Below, piece by piece: positions 1-6,345 of a DNA stretch of 10,329 nucleotides. The notes under the pieces were generated by a model. It searched no databases. It worked only from the letters and a program-made list of their open reading frames with translations, and was not told the DNA's origin. A program made the translations under genes and the position numbers. Numbering within the stretch: position 1 is the first letter of the stretch; every line of letters begins with the position of its first letter. Origin of the DNA: Pseudomonadota bacterium (GTDB taxonomy: Bacteria; Pseudomonadota; Alphaproteobacteria; Micropepsales; Micropepsaceae). The stretch is taken from the NCBI GenBank assembly GCA_021817355.1, contig JAKAVI010000245.1:1-10329 (forward strand), read 5' to 3'.

Positions 1-60
1 GCCGAATCGATCGTGACCGTGGGGGATGCGGTCAAATATATCGACAAGGCGCAGGCCTAA
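1..60 (+). CDS. acpP: Acyl carrier protein, C-terminal end (partial)
   Basis: Reading from base 1 gives 19 residues and a TAA stop: AESIVTVGDAVKYIDKAQA. This is the last helix of a type II acyl carrier protein, which carries growing fatty acyl chains on a phosphopantetheine arm in the cytoplasm. The serine that bears the cofactor lies before the window, so only the tail is visible. The VGDAVxYI pattern is typical of AcpP, and the identity is strongly supported by fabF starting 46 bp downstream, the usual acpP-fabF arrangement. The stop codon sits in the loop of a short GC-only stem-loop (50-67). Confidence 0.9.
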   Translation, partial: AESIVTVGDAVKYIDKAQA

Positions 61-67
61 GGCCGCG
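50..67 (+). other. Short GC-only stem-loop around the acpP stop codon
   Basis: CGC(50-52)-A-GGCC(54-57) can pair with GGCC(61-64)-GCG(65-67), leaving the TAA stop codon (58-60) as a three-base loop and A53 as a bulge; a G-U pair could extend it by one. No T-run follows, so it is not a classical intrinsic terminator. By inference it could protect the 3' end of acpP mRNA or mark a processing site that lets acpP be more abundant than fabF. GC-rich coding DNA also makes such stems by chance. Confidence 0.35.
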
Positions 68-96
68 TGCGCTGTCTTCGGGCCTGAGGCAAGACC

Positions 97-102
97 AAGG
101 GA
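97..102 (+). promoter_or_regulatory. Ribosome binding site of fabF
   Basis: AAGGGA ends 4 bp before the ATG at 107. It decides the fabF start: the same frame is open back to an ATG at 26, but that would overlap acpP and add 27 residues that are not part of the ketosynthase fold. Confidence 0.7.
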
Positions 103-106
103 AACG

Positions 107-1366
107 ATGCGCAGGGTAGTCATCACCGGTCTGGGTTTGGTTACGCCGCTGGCTTGCGGCGTCGAAGAGACGTGGCAAAGGCTGATTGCAGGAAAGTCAG
201 GGGCGCGGCCGATCACCAAGTTCCGCACCGATGACCTGGCAACCAAAATCGCCTGTGACGTCCCGCGCGGGACCAGTGGCGATGGCCTGTTCAATCCTGA
301 TGATTGGGTCGATCCGAAGGAACAGCGGCGCATCGATGATTTCATTCTGTTCGGCCTTGCCGCCGCGCAGCAGGCGGTCACCGATTCGGGTTTTGTGCCT
401 GCAACCGAGCAGGAACGCTGCCGTACAGGCGTACTGATCGGCGCGGGCATCGGTGGTCTGCCTGGCATCGAAGAGGCCGCGCTGCTCATTGCTGAAAAGG
501 GGCCACGACGACTGTCGCCCTTCTTCATTCCGGGACGCCTGATCAATCTTGTCTCCGGCTATGCCTCGATCCGTTTCGGCTACAAGGGGCCCAATCACGC
601 TGTGGTTACCGCTTGCGCAACCGGGGCTCATGCGATCGGGGACGCGGCCCGTCTCATTGGGTTTGACGATGCCGACGTCATGCTGTGCGGTGGTGCGGAG
701 GGCGCGATCTGCCGGCTGGGTATCGCCGGCTTCAATTCCTGCAAGGCCCTGTCGACCGCCTTTAATGACCAGCCGCAAAAGGCCTCGCGCCCCTACGACA
801 GGGACCGCGATGGTTTTGTGATGGGTGAAGGCGCGGGCGTGCTGATGCTCGAGGAATATGAGCACGCCAAGGCCCGCAGTGCCAAAATCTACGGTGAGGT
901 CAAAGGCTACGGACTTTCTGGCGATGCCTACCATATCACCGCGCCCAGTGAAGATGGCGATGGTGGCTTTAGAGCGATGCAAATGGCCCTGAAGCGCTCG
1001 GGGCTGGATGTGGGGGATATCGACTACGTCAATGCCCATGGCACCTCGACCATGGCCGATGGCATCGAGCTGGCCGCGGTGGAACGGTTCCTCGGTGAGG
1101 CGGCGCCCAAGGTGGCGATGTCCTCGACCAAATCCTCGATCGGTCACCTGCTTGGCGCCGCCGGTGCCGTGGAGGCGATTTTCTGCCTCCTGGCGATGCG
1201 TGACAGCATCGTGCCGCCTACCATCAATCTCGATCATCCGGATTTTTTGCCCAGGCTGGACCTCGTTGCGAATACCGCCAAGACCCGCCCGGTGCGGGTA
1301 GCATTGTCTAATTCCTTCGGATTTGGCGGCACCAATGCCTCGCTGATCCTGTCAGCGGTGGACTGA
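107..1366 (+). CDS. fabF: 3-oxoacyl-[acyl-carrier-protein] synthase II (KAS II)
   Basis: This 419-residue enzyme condenses malonyl-ACP with acyl-ACP, the chain-elongating Claisen step of type II fatty acid synthesis in the cytoplasm. The protein opens with RRVVITGLGLVTPLA, the usual first strand of the thiolase-like fold. The catalytic triad is visible: nucleophile Cys170 in VTACATGAH, His311 in NAHGTST and His347 in KSSIGHLLGAAG, with the conserved Lys342 just before it. The gating-loop motif NSFGFGGTN is at 402-410. Length is normal for FabF, and the N-glycine-rich and C-terminal halves are both complete. The start at 107 follows a good ribosome binding site and matches the family N-terminus. 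It lies 46 bp after acpP and 6 bp before mltG, so it is surely co-transcribed. FabF rather than FabB is favoured by the acpP-fabF context and by the sequence around the active site. Confidence 0.96.
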   Translation: MRRVVITGLGLVTPLACGVEETWQRLIAGKSGARPITKFRTDDLATKIACDVPRGTSGDGLFNPDDWVDPKEQRRIDDFILFGLAAAQQAVTDSGFVPATEQERCRTGVLIGAGIGGLPGIEEAALLIAEKGPRRLSPFFIPGRLINLVSGYASIRFGYKGPNHAVVTACATGAHAIGDAARLIGFDDADVMLCGGAEGAICRLGIAGFNSCKALSTAFNDQPQKASRPYDRDRDGFVMGEGAGVLMLEEYEHAKARSAKIYGEVKGYGLSGDAYHITAPSEDGDGGFRAMQMALKRSGLDVGDIDYVNAHGTSTMADGIELAAVERFLGEAAPKVAMSSTKSSIGHLLGAAGAVEAIFCLLAMRDSIVPPTINLDHPDFLPRLDLVANTAKTRPVRVALSNSFGFGGTNASLILSAVD

Positions 1367-1372
1367 TCGCCG

Positions 1373-2356
1373 GTGCGCCGGGCCGCGATCGCCTCCGCCA
1401 TTTTCGTTCTGGCCCTCGCTGCTGGGTTCGTGCTCTGGGCAGAGGCACAGTTTAGTGCCCAGGGCCCGCCTGCCCGCCATGGCCATCAGAGCATTGTCCT
1501 CATCCGCCCCGGAACGGGAGGCTCGGGCATTGCCCGGGCCCTGAAAGCTGCGGGGGTTATCCGCAACGCCACGCTGTTCGAGCTGGAGGTGCGTCTGAAG
1601 GGCGAAGCTGCCGAGCTCAAGGCGGGCGAATATGCCATTCCCTCCAAGGCCAGCATGGCCAAGATTGCCGCCATTCTCATTGCCGGCAAAGTGGTCGAGC
1701 ATAAGCTGACGATCCCTGAAGGATTTACCAGTCAGATGGCCTTCAATGTGGTGAAGGCGAACAAGGTGCTGCTCGGCAAGGCCGGAAGGGTGCCGCCCGA
1801 AGGCTCGCTTCTGCCCGATACCTACCTTTTCACCCGGGGCACGACCCGGGCCCAGCTTTTTGCCCGCATGCATGCGGCGCAACTGCGTTTTCTCGCCAGG
1901 GCGTGGGCGAGGCGCTCGCCGGGACTGCCACTGAAGACAGCTGAGCAGGCCGTGATTTTGGCCTCCATCGTCGAAAAGGAAACCGCTTTGCCGCTAGAGC
2001 GCCGCCACGTTGCCGCGGTGTTCGAAAACCGCCTTCACCTTGGCATGAAGCTGCAGTCTGACCCCACCATCATTTACGGCATCACCAAGGGCTATCCGCT
2101 GGGCCATCCCATCCTCGAGAGTGAGCTTTCGGCTGCGACCCCCTACAACACCTATGTCATCGACGGCCTGCCACCCACGCCGATCTGCAATCCCGGGCGG
2201 GCCTCGATCCTTGCCGTGCTGCACCCCCTCAAGTCCAAGGATCTCTACTTCGTGGCCGACGGCAAGGGCGGACACGTATTTGCGGCCACGATCGCTCAGC
2301 AGGACAAGAACGTTGCCCGCTGGCGTCAGATCGAAAAGGTCCAGAAACACCGTTGA
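1373..2356 (+). CDS. mltG: Endolytic murein transglycosylase (YceG family)
   Basis: MltG is an inner-membrane lytic transglycosylase that cuts nascent peptidoglycan strands within the chain and so helps set glycan length. The 327-residue product has a short cytoplasmic start (RR), one membrane anchor at about residues 4-23, and a periplasmic part. Residues about 41-115 form the LysM-like subdomain, ending in LTIPEG. The catalytic core carries ILASIVEKE (195-203) with the family's catalytic Glu at 201, then VFENRLHLGMKLQSDPT (216-232) and PYNTYVIDGLPPTPICNPG (257-275). E. coli MltG is of similar length. The start codon is GTG, 6 bp after the fabF stop, with only a weak ribosome binding site (GGTGGA inside the end of fabF), which suggests translational coupling. 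No pabC-like gene lies between fabF and mltG, unlike in E. coli. Confidence 0.94.
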   Translation: MRRAAIASAIFVLALAAGFVLWAEAQFSAQGPPARHGHQSIVLIRPGTGGSGIARALKAAGVIRNATLFELEVRLKGEAAELKAGEYAIPSKASMAKIAAILIAGKVVEHKLTIPEGFTSQMAFNVVKANKVLLGKAGRVPPEGSLLPDTYLFTRGTTRAQLFARMHAAQLRFLARAWARRSPGLPLKTAEQAVILASIVEKETALPLERRHVAAVFENRLHLGMKLQSDPTIIYGITKGYPLGHPILESELSAATPYNTYVIDGLPPTPICNPGRASILAVLHPLKSKDLYFVADGKGGHVFAATIAQQDKNVARWRQIEKVQKHR

Positions 2357-2361
2357 TGGTT

Positions 2362-2389
2362 TTGCCGCCGGCACAGCTTTGGCTATGCT
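2362..2389 (+). promoter_or_regulatory. Possible internal promoter before yicC
   Basis: In the 55-bp gap between mltG and yicC, TTGCCG (2362-2367) and TATGCT (2384-2389) are separated by 16 bp and each match 4 of 6 housekeeping consensus bases. Transcription would begin near 2396, giving a very short leader before the ribosome binding site at 2399-2404. This is the longest gap in the + operon. The match is modest and could be chance. Confidence 0.25.
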
Positions 2390-2398
2390 TGCCTCTTT

Positions 2399-2404
2399 AG
2401 GGAG
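2399..2404 (+). promoter_or_regulatory. Ribosome binding site of yicC
   Basis: AGGGAG lies 7 bp before the ATG at 2412. It fixes the yicC start, because the frame is open upstream to 2121 inside mltG and the extra residues there are not family sequence. Confidence 0.75.
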
Positions 2405-2411
2405 CTCAATC

Positions 2412-3296
2412 ATGTCCATCGTAAGCATGACGGGCTTTGCCGAGAGCCATGGCGCGCTCGGCGCTCTCAGCTGGCGCTGGGAGGTAAAGAGTGTCAACGG
2501 TCGCGGCCTCGATATCCGCCTGCGCACGCCCCAGGGCTTCGACAGCATCGAGCCTGCTGCACGGGTATTGGCGGCGGAGAGGTTCAAACGCGGCAATCTG
2601 CAAGCCACGCTGACACTGAACGCGCAGGACAGTGGACGCGGCTTCAAGGTCGACCCGGTGGCCCTTGCCGCCGCCATCCGCATTGCACGTGAGCTCTGCG
2701 ATCAGCATGGTCTGGCTCCGGCACGGGTTGATGGTCTTTTGGCGCTCAAGGGTGTGATCATTGCCGATGAGTTCGCAAATGATCCGGAAGAACGTGCAGC
2801 GCGCGATGCCGCAGTCCTGGAAAGCCTTGCGGTCACCTTCGACAGCCTGCGCCGTTCGCGCCGCGCAGAAGGTGCCAAGCTGGCAAAGGTTCTGGCGGGC
2901 ATGCTTGATGAGATCGAACAGCTGACGGCCAGAGCCGCTGGCCTCGCGGCTAAAACAGCTGAGGCCTTGCGTGCACGTCTGCGATCCCAGCTGGGCGATT
3001 TGCTCGCGGACACTGCGATCTCCGAGGAGCGCCTTGCCCAGGAAGCGGCGATGCTCGCGGTACGCGCCGACATACGCGAAGAACTGGACCGGCTGAAAGC
3101 CCATGTCAGCGAGGCAAGACGACTGCTTGCTGCCAACGAGGCCGTCGGCCGGAAGCTCGATTTTCTGTCCCAGGAGTTCAACCGTGAAGCCAACACGCTG
3201 TGCTCGAAATCTGCGGATATCGAATTGACCCGGACCGCTCTTGCACTGAAGGCCGTGATCGATCAATTGAGAGAGCAGGCGCAGAATGTCGAATAG
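2412..3296 (+). CDS. yicC: YicC family endoribonuclease
   Basis: The product has 294 residues, close to E. coli YicC (287). Members are cytoplasmic endoribonucleases involved in RNA turnover, with reported activity on small regulatory RNAs in enterobacteria; the physiological target in this organism is unknown. The N-terminal domain (about 2-155) starts with SIVSMTGFA and has WEVKSVNGRGLDIRLR at 23-38. The C-terminal DUF1732 domain (about 205-294) has EELDRLKAHV (223-232) and the signature KLDFLSQEFNREANTLCSKS (248-267), ending in QLREQAQNVE. A Cys replaces the Gly/Ala common before SKS; I recall this as frequent in alphaproteobacteria. The middle (about 155-220) is Ala/Leu/Arg-rich and probably helical. 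It lies 29 bp before gmk; yicC-gmk linkage is widespread, including the yloC-gmk neighbourhood of Firmicutes. Confidence 0.93.
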   Translation: MSIVSMTGFAESHGALGALSWRWEVKSVNGRGLDIRLRTPQGFDSIEPAARVLAAERFKRGNLQATLTLNAQDSGRGFKVDPVALAAAIRIARELCDQHGLAPARVDGLLALKGVIIADEFANDPEERAARDAAVLESLAVTFDSLRRSRRAEGAKLAKVLAGMLDEIEQLTARAAGLAAKTAEALRARLRSQLGDLLADTAISEERLAQEAAMLAVRADIREELDRLKAHVSEARRLLAANEAVGRKLDFLSQEFNREANTLCSKSADIELTRTALALKAVIDQLREQAQNVE

Positions 3297-3325
3297 CGTC
3301 GACGATTCGCTACCGGGAAGGGGTC

Positions 3326-3961
3326 ATGGCTGAAGAAATCCGCCGCCGCGGTCTCATGCTGGTGCTGTCCTCGCCCTCCGGCGCCGGCAAGACGACCTTG
3401 TCGCGGCGCCTGATCGAAAGTGACGGCAATCTGGTGATGAGCGTATCGGCGACAACACGGCCAAGACGGCCCACCGAGGTCGACGGACGCGACTATCACT
3501 TTGTCAGCCCCGACCGGTTTGAGACACTGCGCAAGGCCGACGCCTTCCTTGAGCACGCGATGGTGTTCGGTCACAGTTATGGCACACCGTCTGCGGTGGT
3601 CTATGAAGCCCTCGAGGCTGGCCGCGATGTGCTCTTCGACATCGACTGGCAGGGCGCCCAGCAGCTCAAGGAGAAGGCGCGGGATGATCTTGTCAGCGTG
3701 TTCATTCTGCCGCCGAGCCATGCTGAGCTCGAGCGCCGTCTGAAGATGCGCGCCCAGGACTCAGCAGAAACCGTGCGCACCCGCATGTCCAAGGCAGCCA
3801 ATGAGATCAGCCATTGGCCGGAATATGACTATGTCATCGTCAATCACGACATCGAATTGGCGCAGGCCCAGCTCGAAGCCGTGCTCTGCGCGGAGCGGGT
3901 GCGTCGCACCCGCCAGATCGGGTTGTCCGAATTCGTCAGTGGGCTCGTGCGCACCAGCTGA
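3326..3961 (+). CDS. gmk: Guanylate kinase
   Basis: This 211-residue cytoplasmic enzyme transfers phosphate from ATP to GMP, giving GDP for nucleic acid and (p)ppGpp synthesis. The P-loop is SPSGAGKT at residues 16-23, with a Ser in the first Gly position. The GMP-binding region runs from SVSATTRPRRP (39-49) to EVDGRDYHFV (51-60), followed by the segment around HSYGTP (83-88) and the DIDWQGAQQL segment (105-114). The lid is around RLKMRAQDSAETVRTRM (138-154), and the C-terminal YDYVIVNHD (168-176) is also standard. The length is normal. The start at 3326 follows a purine-rich ribosome binding site (GGGAAGGGG, 3315-3323); an upstream in-frame ATG at 3200 lies inside yicC and is unlikely. It is the last gene of the + operon and converges on the amidohydrolase with 20 bp between stops. 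Confidence 0.96.
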   Translation: MAEEIRRRGLMLVLSSPSGAGKTTLSRRLIESDGNLVMSVSATTRPRRPTEVDGRDYHFVSPDRFETLRKADAFLEHAMVFGHSYGTPSAVVYEALEAGRDVLFDIDWQGAQQLKEKARDDLVSVFILPPSHAELERRLKMRAQDSAETVRTRMSKAANEISHWPEYDYVIVNHDIELAQAQLEAVLCAERVRRTRQIGLSEFVSGLVRTS

Positions 3962-3981
3962 CGGACAGGCCTTCATGCGCC

Positions 3982-5028
3982 TTAGTGGCCCAGCTCCAGA
4001 CGATAGACCTGTTTGGCGGTCGCGCTGAACAGGGCGGTCTTTTCCTCCGCCGAGTAACCCTCGGCGCAGAGCTTGAGCGCGTTCCACAGCGTGGCGTAGT
4101 CACAGCTGAAGGAATCGACCGGAAAATTGCTTTCGAACATGCAGCGCTTTGGTCCGAAACTCTGGATGCAGGCGTCGATATAAGGCCGCCAGGCGTGGGC
4201 CAGGGCTTCGGCTGAGGCCGGGCGGTGCGCATAGGACCATTCAAAGCCGCCAAATGGCATCGCAAGTCCGCCGAGTTTGACGTGGACGTTACTGCATTGG
4301 GCAAGGGCGCCGATGCCCCGCTGCCAGTCCTTGAAGCGCTCCTCACGCTTGGACGCATACATGCCAATGCCAAGCGGAGTGCCCACATGATCGATGACGA
4401 TGCGGGTTTCGGGAAAGGCGCGTGCCAGATCAACAACCTCAGGCAATTGCGGCTCGAGGAACCAGGCATCGAACGAGAGTCCGAGCTTGTGCAGCAGGGC
4501 AAAGCCCGCGCGGAACGCCGGGTCCGCGTAAAGCCCCTTGGGCACACGCCCGTGCAGCGGCCCCAGAACGGCAGGATCTTCGGACCACGAGGCACTTTGG
4601 CGGATGCCGCGGAAGCGACCATGCCCGGCCGCAATGTGGGCGCGCAAAATGTCCTCCGCGTGCGCACCCTGGCGCAGATCGACATGGCCGACAATGCCCG
4701 CGCAGGCCCGCACCGGGCCGTAAAGGCCGCTGGCGCTCATGGCTGCGATGCCATTGACGAATTCGGTTTCGCCGACACAGCGCAGCGCCTCCGGACCATC
4801 GGCACGATACATCGCACCGCATTCCATATAGACCGTGGCGATGATGTTGTGACCGCTTTTGAGGTCCTTGAGCAGTTCGTCGAAAAGATAGCGCGGCGTG
4901 TTGCGGATGATGTCCATGAAGCCGTGCTGCAGCGGCGGCAGATCCTGCAGCACGCCGGCCGGCCGGTCCCACAGATGGTGGTGTGGATCAATGATCGGCA
5001 GTTCCGGTTGGAGAATTTTTTCGGCCAT
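3982..5028 (-). CDS. Amidohydro_2 family metal-dependent hydrolase (TIM barrel), substrate unknown
   Basis: The 348-residue product belongs to the amidohydrolase superfamily branch that includes L-fuconolactonase-like and sulfomuconolactone hydrolase-like proteins (COG3618/PF04909 type). Family members hydrolyse lactones or C-C/C-N bonds with a metal at the mouth of a TIM barrel. The metal motif follows strand 1: IIDPHHHLWD (12-21). Other barrel motifs are ATVYMECGAMY (64-74), RFRGIRQSASW (138-148), VIDHVGTPLG (211-220, His214), NVHVKLGGL (247-255) and FESNFPVDS (298-306). The last motif has Asn301 where many relatives have the Asp of a GSDxP motif. There is no signal peptide, so it is cytoplasmic. 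The ATG at 5028 has a strong ribosome binding site (AGGGAG, 5035-5040 on this strand, 6 bp spacing). It is the last gene of the - strand series and may act with the dehydrogenase upstream. The family is confident; the reaction is not. Confidence 0.85.
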   Translation of the reverse strand: MAEKILQPELPIIDPHHHLWDRPAGVLQDLPPLQHGFMDIIRNTPRYLFDELLKDLKSGHNIIATVYMECGAMYRADGPEALRCVGETEFVNGIAAMSASGLYGPVRACAGIVGHVDLRQGAHAEDILRAHIAAGHGRFRGIRQSASWSEDPAVLGPLHGRVPKGLYADPAFRAGFALLHKLGLSFDAWFLEPQLPEVVDLARAFPETRIVIDHVGTPLGIGMYASKREERFKDWQRGIGALAQCSNVHVKLGGLAMPFGGFEWSYAHRPASAEALAHAWRPYIDACIQSFGPKRCMFESNFPVDSFSCDYATLWNALKLCAEGYSAEEKTALFSATAKQVYRLELGH

Positions 5029-5057
5029 ATTCGTCTCCCTGCAGCAACAAGATGATA

Positions 5058-5240
5058 TCAGTGTGCCATGGCGGCTGTCGCCGTGAGGAGCTCAGCTACA
5101 CTCTCCGGCCTTGGTATTTGGCAGCGGAAGCTTTCCCCGGGGCGATATTCTCTGCGTCGTAACGGCAGTGCGCGTAGGGCCTTGGCGAGACCCGAGGCGG
5201 CCGCTATGAGGGTAGCGAAACGGTGGGCGCGCGCGCTCAC
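5058..5240 (-). CDS. Doubtful 60-codon ORF between the dehydrogenase and the amidohydrolase
   Basis: A GTG-initiated ORF of 60 residues overlaps the dehydrogenase stop by 4 bases (GTGA) and ends 29 bp before the amidohydrolase start, neatly filling an otherwise empty 208-bp gap. The product is Ala/Arg-rich with no motif, membrane segment or signal I recognise. Against it being real: no ribosome binding site is seen, and it uses codons that the neighbours avoid (ATA twice, TTA, CTA, AGA, AGG, GTA). It may be chance, a decayed remnant or a small coupled gene. I see no other feature in this gap. Confidence 0.2.
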   Translation of the reverse strand: MSARAHRFATLIAAASGLAKALRALPLRRREYRPGESFRCQIPRPESVAELLTATAAMAH

Positions 5241-6286
5241 GGGGTGAGGACGACGCGTCCAATAATCCTGCCGGCGCGCAGGTCATCGAGCGTCCTGGAG
5301 GCTTCGGCCAGGGGGCGGGTCTGATAGGGAATGGGATCGATCTTGCCTGCCCGCACCAGTTCCATCATTTCCCTGGCCTCTGGCAGCGAGCCGACAAATG
5401 AGCCGGCAATGGTCAGCGCCCGCATCGGAAACATCGGCAGGGGCATGGCCATGGCCCCGCCGAAGAGCCCGACGATGATGATGCGTCCACCCTTACGGAC
5501 GATGGCGTTGGCGAAGGCAAAGCTCTGCTCGGAGCCGACAAAATCCACCACCGCATAGGCGCCGCCGGTTTCAGCCACAAAGCGCTTGGCGACGCCGTCT
5601 TCCTTGGTGTTGTAGGCCGCAATTGCACCGGCCTTTTGCGCGGCCTCAAGACGCCCTTGATCGATATCCGCAGCGATAGGGCCGCGGCCGAACAGGGCCT
5701 TGGCGAACTGGACGCCCATCATGCCCACGCCGCCGCAACCCAGGACCACCACCGGATCGGCGGCCGTCACCTTGCCGACCTTTTTCATGGCGCCGAAGGC
5801 GGTCAGCCCCGAGCACATATAGGCGGCGGCAAGAGCAGGTTCGGCCTTGCCGAACTCCAGCAGATATTTGGGATGGGGCACGAGCACATGGCTGGCATAG
5901 CCGCCAGGGACATTGGACGAGCAGCCGAGCTGGCGTGGCTTGAGGCAGAGATTCTCCTCGTTGCGGGCACAGGCTGCACAGCTGCCGCAACCGATCCAGG
6001 GAAAGGCGGCATAGCGGGCGCCCAGCTTGATGTCCTTTGCCTCAGGGCCCGTGGCGATGACCTTGCCTTGAATTTCATGGCCGAGCGTGTGTGGCAGCTT
6101 CAGTGTTGCCAGGGGCAGGCGATTGCCACCACCCAGATCGAAATAGCCGTCATGAATATGAACATCGGAATGACAGACGCCAGCATGTTCAACGGCCAGC
6201 AGGATCTCGGTGCCCCTGGGTTCGGGTGTGGGAGCCTCGAGGGACTGAAGTGGCTTTCCGAACTCGACAATAGCCTGGCTCAGCAT
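5237..6286 (-). CDS. Zinc-dependent medium-chain alcohol dehydrogenase
   Basis: The 349-residue product is a medium-chain dehydrogenase/reductase that should oxidise an alcohol or reduce an aldehyde with NAD(H) in the cytoplasm. Catalytic zinc ligands are Cys38 (GVCHSDVH), His70-Glu71 (LGHE) and probably Cys158 (YMCSGLTAF). The structural zinc loop has Cys100, 103, 106 and 114 in GCGSCAACARNEENLC. The Rossmann motif GCGGVG is at 183-188, and Asp207 at the end of the next strand favours NAD over NADP. A small insertion, DLGGGNRLPLA (50-60), sits before the zinc site. The start chosen, ATG at 6286, begins the family-like sequence LSQAIVEFGKP and has AGGAG (6298-6302) 11 bp upstream. The frame is open to 6349, but those 21 extra residues run into rsmA and look unrelated. 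It lies 59 bp after rsmA on the same strand. The substrate cannot be told from sequence. Confidence 0.9.
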   Translation of the reverse strand: MLSQAIVEFGKPLQSLEAPTPEPRGTEILLAVEHAGVCHSDVHIHDGYFDLGGGNRLPLATLKLPHTLGHEIQGKVIATGPEAKDIKLGARYAAFPWIGCGSCAACARNEENLCLKPRQLGCSSNVPGGYASHVLVPHPKYLLEFGKAEPALAAAYMCSGLTAFGAMKKVGKVTAADPVVVLGCGGVGMMGVQFAKALFGRGPIAADIDQGRLEAAQKAGAIAAYNTKEDGVAKRFVAETGGAYAVVDFVGSEQSFAFANAIVRKGGRIIIVGLFGGAMAMPLPMFPMRALTIAGSFVGSLPEAREMMELVRAGKIDPIPYQTRPLAEASRTLDDLRAGRIIGRVVLTP

Positions 6287-6297
6287 GGCGCGCGGGT

Positions 6298-6302
6298 CTC
6301 CT
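6298..6302 (-). promoter_or_regulatory. Ribosome binding site of the alcohol dehydrogenase
   Basis: AGGAG on the - strand, 11 bp before the ATG at 6286, supports that start over in-frame codons further upstream. It directly follows an 11-bp odd palindrome, AGATC-A-GATCT (6304-6314). Confidence 0.55.
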
Positions 6303-6345
6303 GAGATCTGATCTTTTGTCACTGTGGCACGCCCGCGCTTTGCGC

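Noticed and set aside
26..106. N-terminal extension of fabF to an ATG at 26
   Set aside because: It overlaps acpP in another frame, adds 27 residues with no ketosynthase similarity, and the ribosome binding site points to 107.
197..1237. 346-codon ORF antisense to fabF
   Set aside because: It mirrors the codon structure of fabF in GC-rich DNA and has no recognisable domain; fabF is unmistakable.
2121..2411. Longer yicC start inside mltG
   Set aside because: The extra 97 residues are an out-of-frame reading of mltG; AGGGAG at 2399 and the SIVSMTGFA start fix the gene at 2412.
2406..3266. 286-codon ORF antisense to yicC
   Set aside because: Shadow of yicC with no motif, and no ribosome binding site of note.
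4225..5055. 276-codon + strand ORF opposite the amidohydrolase
   Set aside because: The - strand frame has clear TIM-barrel hydrolase motifs and a strong ribosome binding site; the + frame is charged and low in recognisable structure.
5636..6304. 222-codon + strand ORF opposite the alcohol dehydrogenase
   Set aside because: The dehydrogenase zinc and Rossmann motifs on the - strand explain the openness of this region.
6335..6345. GCGC-TTT-GCGC hairpin after the rsmA stop as a terminator
   Set aside because: The stem is only 4 bp and no T-run follows on the - strand, so it does not meet the form of an intrinsic terminator.
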